Source: JBEKZQ01 sp049509675
GTDB lineage: Bacteria; Planctomycetota; Planctomycetia; Pirellulales; Thermoguttaceae
Assembly (NCBI GenBank): GCA_049509675.1
Contig: JBEKZQ010000047.1
Span: forward strand, 1 to 30,046
Direction: 5' to 3'
Length of the DNA stretch: 30,046 bases
Part shown: piece after piece, positions 1 through 6,732 of the stretch
How positions within the stretch are numbered: position 1 is the first letter of the stretch
How the letters are laid out: every line of letters begins with the position of its first letter
Program-made: the position numbers and the translations under genes
Notes under the pieces: model-generated
Told to the model about the DNA's origin: nothing
Seen by the model: only the letters and a program-made list of their open reading frames with translations
The model's database searches: none

Positions 1-20
1 ATTCGGGTATCAGGGCGGCC

Positions 21-290
21 ATGAAGACCGCCGACACCCTCTCGCTGACGCACGAACGTGTGGATGATATACCATTGTTGCTCGGTTTCATGCAACAGCT
101 AAATTTCCCTGATCTCCTGGAGGGGTGCAGTTCAGCTTTTGCGCCAGTTGGCAGCGGGCAGAAAACGTCAATAGGAGAAACTGAGGAATCTTTGGTAAAC
201 TGGGCGAAGGGGCATGGATCGGAGAACGAATTCCCAACAGAAGGAGCTTATCTATGGAAGGCATGGTTGGTCGTGGCACCCAACCGGTAA
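21..290 (+). pseudogene. IS1634-type transposase N-terminal remnant
   Basis: The first ~36 residues (Thr-His-Glu-Arg-Val-Asp-Asp-Ile-Pro-Leu-Leu, then Met-Gln-Gln-Leu) look like the N-terminal DUF4277 segment of IS1634-family transposases, which normally continue for about 500 residues. After about position 125 the reading continues into unrelated sequence and stops at 290, so no DDE catalytic domain is encoded. I read it as the stub of a deleted or recombined insertion sequence. No terminal repeats are visible, and the element may extend left of the window. The family match is from memory of the conserved start. The tail after residue 37 has no recognisable similarity and is probably fused non-coding DNA. 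Confidence 0.55.
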
Positions 291-468
291 TGTCGAAATG
301 GACAGACCACTAGGGGTTTTTCTGAAAACTTCTTGCGCGCCGGCACAATTGTGACAATCGCTTTTCTCGCCACGACCGGCCTTCTGCCAGGGCCGGTTTG
401 ACGGCCGGCCCCCCCCGCGCCCTTTCTGCGACCTAACATTTTCTTGGAAGCTGTTTCAGGAGATCGTC

Positions 469-1635
469 ATGGGCGTGAGTTTGAGCAGCGGCGACACATT
501 CGCTCCAAAGGTGCTGGTGGTAGACGACGAACCGCACGTGCGGCAAGTGGTTTGCCGTTGGTTGCGCGATGCCGGCTGTCAGTGCGTGCAGGTTGAGGAT
601 GCCAATGCCGCGTGGCAGTACCTGCAAAAAAACGAGGTACACGTCCTCACGCTGGACGTGTCCATGCCCGGGCTTTCGGGGCTGGACCTGTTGTCGCTGG
701 TGAAGCAATGCGCTCCCGACGCGGAGGTTATCATGCTGACCGCCGCGGTGGAGGCGGCCACGGCCATCGAGGCCCTGACCCGCGGCGCCTTCGCTTACCT
801 GATGAAGCCGGTCGAGCGCAACGAGCTCGTCCTGCAGGTCGGCAAGGCGGTGGAGCGGCGGCGATTCGTGCAGGAACGGCGGCAGTACACGCGGACGTTG
901 GAAGACAAGGTGCAGATGCACACGGCGGCCATCCGCCGCGCGCACGAGGAGACCATCCTCCGCCTGCTCAGCGCGTCGCGCTACCGCGACGCGGAAACCG
1001 GCGCGCACGTCAAGCGGACCGGCCTGTACAGCGAGTTGTTTGCCGAAGTGCTGGGCTGGCCCATGGAAAGCATGCTCAACATCCGCATGGCCGCTCCCAT
1101 GCACGACATCGGCAAGATCGGCGTGCCCGACGCTATTCTGCGCAAGCCCGGACGGCTCTCGCCCGAGGAAACCGAGATCATGCAGACGCACACGACGATC
1201 GGCGCCGGCATGTTGATGAGCTCGGAGTCGGCGATCCTGCAGATGGCCTGCGAAATCGCCTTGTGTCATCACGAGCGTTGGGACGGGGCGGGCTATCCGC
1301 GCGGCATGGCCGGCGAGGCCATTCCCGAAAGCGCGCGCATCGTGGCCCTGGTCGACGTCTACGACGCGTTGACCCACGACCGCGTCTATCGCCCGGCCAT
1401 GGCGGAAGACGAGACCCTGGCGATCATGGAGCGCGGGCGGGGCACGCATTTCGATCCCTTCCTGTTCGGAATCTTCCTGGCCCTGGTGCCGCAATTGCGG
1501 CAGATCGCCGCCGCGAATCCGGACGAGCGCGAGGGCGAACCGATTCGATGGAAACCGCTGTCGGAGATACCGTCAGAATCACTGCGGCAGGAACAGTGCC
1601 GCAGCCAAACGATCCAGCACGCCGGCATATCGTAA
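469..1635 (+). CDS. Response regulator with REC and HD-GYP domains (RpfG-like)
   Basis: A 388-residue two-domain cytoplasmic regulator. Residues ~13-125 form a receiver domain: an acidic Asp-Asp-Glu pocket after LVV, the phospho-acceptor Asp63 in LDVSMPG, and a conserved Lys in the LMKPVE stretch. After a short helical linker, residues ~160-350 form an HD-GYP domain with His212-Asp213 in HDIGK, a HHE motif and an intact Gly275-Tyr-Pro277. HD-GYP proteins of this type hydrolyse cyclic di-GMP, and phosphorylation of the receiver would gate that activity. The metal ligands look complete, so it is probably active. The start is set by AGGAG at 458-462, six bases before ATG. No histidine kinase lies alongside. 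The last 57 bases overlap the 3' end of convergent tsaE. The ~30-residue tail is low in recognisable features. Confidence 0.93.
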   Translation: MGVSLSSGDTFAPKVLVVDDEPHVRQVVCRWLRDAGCQCVQVEDANAAWQYLQKNEVHVLTLDVSMPGLSGLDLLSLVKQCAPDAEVIMLTAAVEAATAIEALTRGAFAYLMKPVERNELVLQVGKAVERRRFVQERRQYTRTLEDKVQMHTAAIRRAHEETILRLLSASRYRDAETGAHVKRTGLYSELFAEVLGWPMESMLNIRMAAPMHDIGKIGVPDAILRKPGRLSPEETEIMQTHTTIGAGMLMSSESAILQMACEIALCHHERWDGAGYPRGMAGEAIPESARIVALVDVYDALTHDRVYRPAMAEDETLAIMERGRGTHFDPFLFGIFLALVPQLRQIAAANPDEREGEPIRWKPLSEIPSESLRQEQCRSQTIQHAGIS

Positions 1636-2061
1636 ACCCAGGGCGGTCACGTCGAATTGCCGCGACTGGCGGCCCCGTATCGAAATCTCGACTTCGATCC
1701 GTTCCGCCGGCAGGTGCTTGCTGATTCGTTCGGCCCATTCGATGAGCACCAGGGCGTCGCTTTCAAAGAATTCGTCCACTCCCAACTGAAAGAACTCGTC
1801 CTGGTCGGCGAGCCGGTACGCATCCACGTGACAGATGCGCCGCCGGCCCTGGTACTCTTGCACGAGCACGAAGGTGGGGCTGACCACTCCGCGACGGTCG
1901 ACGCCCAAGGCGGCAGCGATCGCCTGAACCAGGCGCGTCTTGCCCGCACCCAAGGTGCCGCGCAATGCAACCGTGGCGCCCTCCGGCAAGACGGCGGCCA
2001 AGGCCGCGCCCAGGGCCATGGTCTCGGCCTCGCTCTCAGCGGTGAAAGTGAACTGTTTCAA
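1579..2061 (-). CDS. tsaE: tRNA threonylcarbamoyladenosine biosynthesis ATPase TsaE
   Basis: A 160-residue P-loop ATPase. The Walker A motif GTLGAGKT lies at residues 35-42, followed by the family's switch-like SPTF motif and a conserved His-x-Asp-x-Tyr-Arg segment (HVDAYRL), then a LIEWAER strand. TsaE works with TsaD and TsaB in the universal N6-threonylcarbamoylation of A37 in ANN-decoding tRNAs. Length and motif order match the family. It starts nine bases after the thiL stop codon, so the two are almost certainly co-transcribed. Its C-terminal ~19 codons overlap the convergent HD-GYP gene. The tail after about residue 140 is less conserved and may vary between species. Confidence 0.95.
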   Translation of the reverse strand: MKQFTFTAESEAETMALGAALAAVLPEGATVALRGTLGAGKTRLVQAIAAALGVDRRGVVSPTFVLVQEYQGRRRICHVDAYRLADQDEFFQLGVDEFFESDALVLIEWAERISKHLPAERIEVEISIRGRQSRQFDVTALGLRYAGVLDRLAAALFLPQ

Positions 2062-2070
2062 GGAAGACTC

Positions 2071-2997
2071 CTAACGCATCTCGTGCTCCCATCCGTGCGG
2101 AACGAGTCGGCTCGCCGGCCCCTGCCCCTGCCGCTGCCAAAGGCCGGGTTCGGAGACAAACTCTCCAATACAGCTTAGCGGCACCGGGAGCGGTTGTTCG
2201 GCCAGCATGCGCCGTGCATCTTCCGGCGGCACGGCCAGCAGCAACTCGAAATCCTCGCCGTCGCTTAGGGCATGGTCCAGCGGCGTCGAACCGTCGCCGA
2301 GCTTCTGCGCCAGTTGGCAGGCGGCGTCGCTGACGGGCACCGCGTCGGTGCGGAGCACCGCCCCGCAGCCGCTCGCCTCGGCGACGTGCGCCAGATCGAC
2401 CGCCAGCCCGTCACTGATGTCGATGCCGGCATGAAGCATATAGCGATCGTTGAGCAAGAGGGCCTCATGCACGCGCGGTTCGAAGTCGAACTGCCGTCCC
2501 AAGATGCTGCCTCCCAGCGTGCCGGTGACCAGGATGCGATCTCCGGGTCGGGCGCCGTCGCGGCGGAGCGGCCCGCGCGGCGTCACGTGACCCAGCAAGG
2601 TGATGCTGATCACCAGCGGGCCGTCCCAACTGTTGGTATCGCCGCCGGCGATGGCCACTTGGTACTTCTCGGCCAGCGGCAGCAGGCCTTCGTACAACTG
2701 GACGGCCAGGTTCAGGCCGCCCACTCGCGGCAGGCACAAGGCGATGACGCCCGCCCAGGGCCGGCTGGCCATGGCCGCCAGATCGCTCAAATTGGCGGCC
2801 AGTGCTTTGCGGCCCACGCGCCGCGGATCGACCTCGGCCAACTCGAAATCGACGTGGTCGCTGAGCAGGTCGACCGTCAGCACGCACTGCTCGGCGCCGG
2901 CGGTGCTCAAAATGGCCGCGTCGTCGCCAATCCCCAGCCGCAGCAAGGGATGCGGCGGCAGACGTTTCCGCAGCCAGTCGATGAATTGGGATTCCAT
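2071..2997 (-). CDS. thiL: Thiamine-monophosphate kinase ThiL
   Basis: A 308-residue enzyme that phosphorylates thiamine monophosphate to the active cofactor thiamine diphosphate, using ATP and Mg2+. Visible family motifs are GIGDDAAIL near residues 22-30, the AANLSDLAAM helix, GGDTN in the middle (substrate and Mg2+ binding), and DISDGLAVDLAH in the C-terminal AIRS/PurM-like domain. The SDGEDFELL segment near the C-terminus is also typical. Length is normal (E. coli ThiL is about 325). It is the first gene of a two-gene minus-strand unit with tsaE. The 180-bp gap upstream holds a palindromic repeat, which may separate it from the large gene before it. Confidence 0.95.
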   Translation of the reverse strand: MESQFIDWLRKRLPPHPLLRLGIGDDAAILSTAGAEQCVLTVDLLSDHVDFELAEVDPRRVGRKALAANLSDLAAMASRPWAGVIALCLPRVGGLNLAVQLYEGLLPLAEKYQVAIAGGDTNSWDGPLVISITLLGHVTPRGPLRRDGARPGDRILVTGTLGGSILGRQFDFEPRVHEALLLNDRYMLHAGIDISDGLAVDLAHVAEASGCGAVLRTDAVPVSDAACQLAQKLGDGSTPLDHALSDGEDFELLLAVPPEDARRMLAEQPLPVPLSCIGEFVSEPGLWQRQGQGPASRLVPHGWEHEMR

Positions 2998-3038
2998 GGG
3001 TCTTGGGGCTTAGGTCTTCGGTCTTTGATCGTCTTAGA

Positions 3039-3157
3039 TTTTGCACTTTACATTTTGCACTTTACATTTTGCACTGCCACCTACCGCGAGGGCCGAGCCG
3101 GGCAAGTGCAAAAGGCAAAATGTAAAGTGCAAAGTGGAAAATGGGCCCAAGGCCCAA
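3039..3157. repeat. Short tandem repeat with inverted partner (14-bp unit)
   Basis: The left arm (3039-3075) is a 14-bp unit of the type TTTTGCACTTTACA read 2.5 times. The right arm (3104-3144) holds the inverted partner, e.g. AAAATGTAAAGTGCAAA at 3117-3133. The arms can pair into a long A/T-rich hairpin. It lies between the 3' end of the minus-strand secreted-protein gene and thiL, so it could act as a terminator or RNA-stabilising structure. It looks like a dispersed intergenic repeat rather than a gene. Confidence 0.7.
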
Positions 3158-3176
3158 GACCTTTGTCGCGCGCCTT

Positions 3177-5999
3177 TCACGGATATTTCCCCCAGATGGT
3201 TTGCAGAAGCGCGAAGATCTCCGGCTCGGCCGTCATGAGCTCGGCGCGGTTGAAGGGGAAGAAGTCGTTGCGGCCAAAGTACGCCTCGGTCATTTCGGCG
3301 AAAAACTCCTTGTGGTCGGTCAGGGCGTAATGCCGCACGCGCCTGCCGCTCATCGCGAGCACCGAGTCACCGTGTCCACTCTTCTTGAACCGCTCGTAGG
3401 CCGCCAGGATGCGCGCGTCGTCGAAGCCCAGCACCTGGTCGTGATAGGAATGGGCCAGCTCGTGCATGACGGCCCACGGTTGCTCGTTGCAAGTGCGCGG
3501 ATCGACGAAATCATGAACGTCGGGCAAGTGAACGCACTTCGCGAGGTCTGCCGAGTAGCCGTTTTCTTTCAGCCACTCGGCGCTGGGGTGGTACTGCATG
3601 CGGCGCAGTTTGCCGTGCGTCAGGTCGAGCACGATCGTGACGTCCTGCAACTTCGCCAGGCGATCGGCGGCCACAACCGTGGTGATTTCGGTCAACTTCG
3701 CTTCCAGCAGTTTCAAGGCGCGGGCGCCGAGAGCCGCGTTGCGCGGTTCGAGCAGGCGGTCGTCCACGCGGACCGTCCAGCCCTCGATCTTGCGGACGGA
3801 CCGGGAAGCCGGTTTGGGCGGATCGAGTTTATCGTCAGCCCGGGTATTCACAACATTGGACGACACGGCCGCCGCATCCACCACGCAGCGGAAGCCGAGC
3901 ATCGCCGATCGATCTTTGGATGGGGCGATGAGCAGATACTTCCCGTGCTGGTCCAATCGCGTATTCTGCGGAAAGTACCACATCGAGCCGCTGGGCCGGT
4001 AATAACTGCCGCCGCGAACAACCGCCGCGCGAGTATGCTCGTCCGTATACTCGTCGGTCCACTGCCAGACGTTTCCCACGAGGTCCATCACGCCCCACGG
4101 GCTGGCGCCCTTGGGGTACGCATCGACGTCGGTCGGCGGACGCAACTCGCGACCGGATTCCTGCTTGGGCAGCGCGGTGGGATCAGGAGCCTTGCCCCAA
4201 GGATAGGGCCGGCCGTCGTTGCCCTGCGCCGCGTACTGCCACTGCCATTCGTGCGGCAATCGCTTGCCGGCCCAAGCGGCGTAGGCGCGGGCATCCTCCA
4301 GCGAGACCCAGGTGACCGGTTTGCGGTCCCAGCCCCGAGGAAAGCTGCCGCCCTGCCAATCTCTGAGAAAGTTGTGTCCATCCTTGGGCTTGTAGCCCGA
4401 GGCGTCGAGAAAACGCTTGAACTGGGCGTTGCTGACCGGGTACTTGTCGATGTAGAACGCTTGAACGTCCATCTGCCTGTCGTGGCGTCGCTGCGGCAGA
4501 TCCTCCCAAGGGTATTGAAAGTCGACGCCCGGACCATCGCCCCCTTCGATCTCCACGCCGGAAACCTGGAAGCGATATTTGCCGCCGCGGACCAAAAGCA
4601 TGCCTTCCGGGGCCTCCTTGGCCGGCGCGGTCGGCAGAATATCGACGATCTTCTGCGGCAGGCATTTCCACTGGGCCGACAGGCTCGCCAAGCGGGTCTT
4701 CACCCGTTCGCGCATGCGCGGCAACAGCGATTGGACCTTTTCGGGCAGCGTGTCGCCCTCGACGGCCAAGATCGCCCCGTAGCCGTGAGGCTCGATCTCA
4801 AAGCTGAGTGCAGCCACGGCGCCCGCGGCCGGCGGCAACTCGACGCCGTGCCACAAATCATAGAAATGCATGCCGGCAGTTGCGGGCGGCTTAAGCTGCG
4901 GGCCGGTCGAATTGTTGCCACTGCGGTTGACCAGGAGCCACAGCGTTTGCCCGCGCCCGGGGAAGCGGCTGGCATAAACTCCGGCGGCGGCCTGCATCGC
5001 GGGGAAGTGGGGCTGCCACTCCGCGCTCGAGAGCAGCTCGGGCACGGCCCGCTGGATCATGGCGATCCGTCGAATGGCCTCCGCGTCGCGCGGCGTGGGT
5101 TCGTTCCAGATGCCCCACACATTTTCCCAACTCTCGTAGCCCACGCCGTTGAAAAAGGCCGACTGCAGGCCGTCGGTACGCTCCTTTGCCCAACGCTCAC
5201 AGACGTTGACCATGTGCCGCGGCTCGATCCATTTGTACTTGCTCACCACCGGGATCGGCTGGTATTGCCAATAGCCCCAGCTCATGTTGTTCCAGGCGAC
5301 CATGCCGTCGTCGCCAAGTTGGTTCTCGGGTTCAAGGACCAAGGGATGGCCGCAATCGTCGGACGTCTTGCGGAACTCGCGGCCCATGCCTCCCATCGTA
5401 TCGCCGTTGATTCCGTCGGCGCCGATGGCCTGCATGTCGCGTGCCGCCGCGGCGTGCAACGGCACGCCCTCCGGCCGCGTCCCCACGTCCCAGGGCATGA
5501 CCGGGAAAAGTACGCGAACGTCGCGGCGGTGGAAATCGGCGACCATTTGCCGCAGGCCCGGCAGGCCGCCGGGCATGTCGTGCAACAGATCATGCTGATT
5601 GCGGTTGTCGATGCCGATGTTGGGATAGACAGGCCAGATGAGCACCGAATCGATGCCGCCATAGCGGGATTCCAGGTCGTCGAGATAGTGATCTACCGTG
5701 TACTTGCCTGCCAGGGGGTCGTACAGGTACCGCTCTTCGACCATCACCTGGGGCTGGATGAAGCTATGTTGAGCCCAGGCCAACTCGGGCCGGCCGTACT
5801 GCGAGCCGTCATAGCGAATCTCCGCCCAACGCTTCTGCCGCCACTCGCGCATGGCACGAAGCCACGCCGCGTTGTCCTCGTCGGCGGCCGGCCCGTGGAT
5901 GATTTCGCCCGGCGTTTTCAGTTGCACGCCCTGCCCCCCTGCGATCGCGGGGAGCAAACACAAGAGTCCGATGCCAATTCGCTGCAGGTATGAAATCAT
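3177..5999 (-). CDS. Secreted three-domain protein: TIM-barrel-like region, FGE/SUMF1 domain, zincin metallopeptidase
   Basis: A 940-residue exported protein. Residues 1-~22 form a signal peptide (short basic start, hydrophobic stretch, small residues). Residues ~30-455 resemble a glycoside-hydrolase-type TIM barrel, with strands such as SVLIWPVYP, RVLFPVMPWD and GADGINGDTMGG, an IWNEPTP segment, and a beta-sandwich-like tail. I cannot assign a GH family. Residues ~461-710 form a formylglycine-generating-enzyme/sulfatase-modifying-factor domain: a MLLVRGGKY start, KYPVSNAQF, WAGKRLPHEWQW, GNVWQWTDEY, VVRGGSYY and a final LGFRCV. Residues ~745-940 are a zincin: HELAH at ~846-850 with a downstream EFFAEMTEAYF as the likely third zinc ligand region. 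A GGGAG stretch precedes the ATG. Substrate is unknown; polysaccharide or glycoprotein processing outside the cytoplasm is an inference. FGE-like domains in such fusions often lack oxidase activity and may only bind. Confidence 0.85.
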   Translation of the reverse strand: MISYLQRIGIGLLCLLPAIAGGQGVQLKTPGEIIHGPAADEDNAAWLRAMREWRQKRWAEIRYDGSQYGRPELAWAQHSFIQPQVMVEERYLYDPLAGKYTVDHYLDDLESRYGGIDSVLIWPVYPNIGIDNRNQHDLLHDMPGGLPGLRQMVADFHRRDVRVLFPVMPWDVGTRPEGVPLHAAAARDMQAIGADGINGDTMGGMGREFRKTSDDCGHPLVLEPENQLGDDGMVAWNNMSWGYWQYQPIPVVSKYKWIEPRHMVNVCERWAKERTDGLQSAFFNGVGYESWENVWGIWNEPTPRDAEAIRRIAMIQRAVPELLSSAEWQPHFPAMQAAAGVYASRFPGRGQTLWLLVNRSGNNSTGPQLKPPATAGMHFYDLWHGVELPPAAGAVAALSFEIEPHGYGAILAVEGDTLPEKVQSLLPRMRERVKTRLASLSAQWKCLPQKIVDILPTAPAKEAPEGMLLVRGGKYRFQVSGVEIEGGDGPGVDFQYPWEDLPQRRHDRQMDVQAFYIDKYPVSNAQFKRFLDASGYKPKDGHNFLRDWQGGSFPRGWDRKPVTWVSLEDARAYAAWAGKRLPHEWQWQYAAQGNDGRPYPWGKAPDPTALPKQESGRELRPPTDVDAYPKGASPWGVMDLVGNVWQWTDEYTDEHTRAAVVRGGSYYRPSGSMWYFPQNTRLDQHGKYLLIAPSKDRSAMLGFRCVVDAAAVSSNVVNTRADDKLDPPKPASRSVRKIEGWTVRVDDRLLEPRNAALGARALKLLEAKLTEITTVVAADRLAKLQDVTIVLDLTHGKLRRMQYHPSAEWLKENGYSADLAKCVHLPDVHDFVDPRTCNEQPWAVMHELAHSYHDQVLGFDDARILAAYERFKKSGHGDSVLAMSGRRVRHYALTDHKEFFAEMTEAYFGRNDFFPFNRAELMTAEPEIFALLQTIWGKYP

Positions 6000-6156
6000 G
6001 GCGCGAGTCTCCCAAGAGAAACGGGACGGTCTTTTTTCAGATGCGGCGCGAATCCATCTGTATGTGCAGCAGTTTGGCAGACGGCCGAGCGGTGGTCAAG
6101 ATGTAGGGATGGGCTGCCACCGAGCCCGGGAGAACTGCAATGTCGCGATGCGCGAC

Positions 6157-6545
6157 ACTAGCCCGACGCGCCAGCAAGGGATTTTGCAAAGACTCCCCCT
6201 CGCGGGCGCGTTTTGAAGTTGCGCTTCGCTGATGCTCTTGGAATGAAAATCCGGTAATCACGAAAGCCCGAAAGGACGAAAGCCCGAAAAACACGAGAAA
6301 GTAGTCGGCTGACGTGAACTGGCGTCGCTTCGGCCCAACCGCGGCGGAAAGGAAAACATAGTTGACAGGAAGATAATGGACAGGAAGATCAACAAGACCT
6401 CCATTTTCCTGTCCACCCATATTCTTGTCGTGAGAAATCACTGTTCTCGATTCGGGCTTTCGTCCTTTCGGGGCTTCGTGATTCGCTTCCCCGCCCGGAT
6501 GGCGCTGAAAAATGCGCAACTTCAAGACTGGCGCGTCGGGCTAGT
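6157..6545. repeat. Nested imperfect inverted repeat (about 390 bp)
   Basis: Three sets of arms face each other. They are an exact 18-bp pair at 6157-6174 and 6528-6545 (ACTAGCCCGACGCGCCAG and its complement), a 12-bp pair around 6216-6227 and 6514-6525, and an exact 20-bp pair at 6269-6288 and 6451-6470 that extends imperfectly outward. The two inner pairs share a centre near 6370. Inside sits the 67-bp dispersed repeat at 6364-6430. No ORF with sense lies within, so it may be a MITE-like or REP-like composite. Confidence 0.75.
6364..6430 (+). repeat. Dispersed 67-bp repeat, copy 1
   Basis: This 67-bp stretch matches the reverse complement of 29172-29238 with 7 mismatches and no gaps by direct comparison. 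Its last 29 bp (6402-6430) match the reverse complement of 29744-29772 exactly. It contains GGACAGGAA and TTCCTGTCC in inverted orientation, so it can fold. Confidence 0.85.
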
Positions 6546-6732
6546 TTGCGGAATGGACCTGTCCCGGAAGACTTCACGCACTTTGCAGTTGTCCGGCCAC
6601 CGCGCCCGCTACTGCTTGCGGCGAAAGCCCGGATTTTGTAAACTGGGTCCACGCTGCAACAGCCGTCTGTCCCACCCAGAGTCGGCTGGGAATTCTTTCA
6701 AGGCTTGCGGGCATATATTCGGGGGGAAATCC

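Larger units (their letters stand above)
6000..6732. other. Gene-free interval dominated by nested inverted repeats
   Basis: About 730 bp with no convincing gene. It holds the nested inverted repeat at 6157-6545 and, near its right end, a TATATT box at 6714-6719 that could be the -10 element for the methyltransferase. The open frame running through 6376-6732 in phase with the methyltransferase consists of repeat sequence and is not read as protein. Confidence 0.7.

Noticed and set aside
390..411. Short GC hairpin before the HD-GYP gene
   Set aside because: The 7-bp GGGCCGG/CCGGCCC arms are common by chance in GC-rich DNA, and no T-tract follows.
3039..3145. Possible CRISPR-like repeat from the 14-bp periodicity
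   Set aside because: The units are contiguous, with no spacers, and occur in inverted orientation. It is a palindromic repeat.
3141..5993. A 950-codon open frame on the plus strand
   Set aside because: It is exactly antisense to the secreted three-domain protein, whose motifs are clear. GC-rich codon bias keeps the opposite strand open.
6376..6732. N-terminal extension of the methyltransferase
   Set aside because: The codons fall inside the dispersed repeat and inverted-repeat arm. Homology starts only at 6733.
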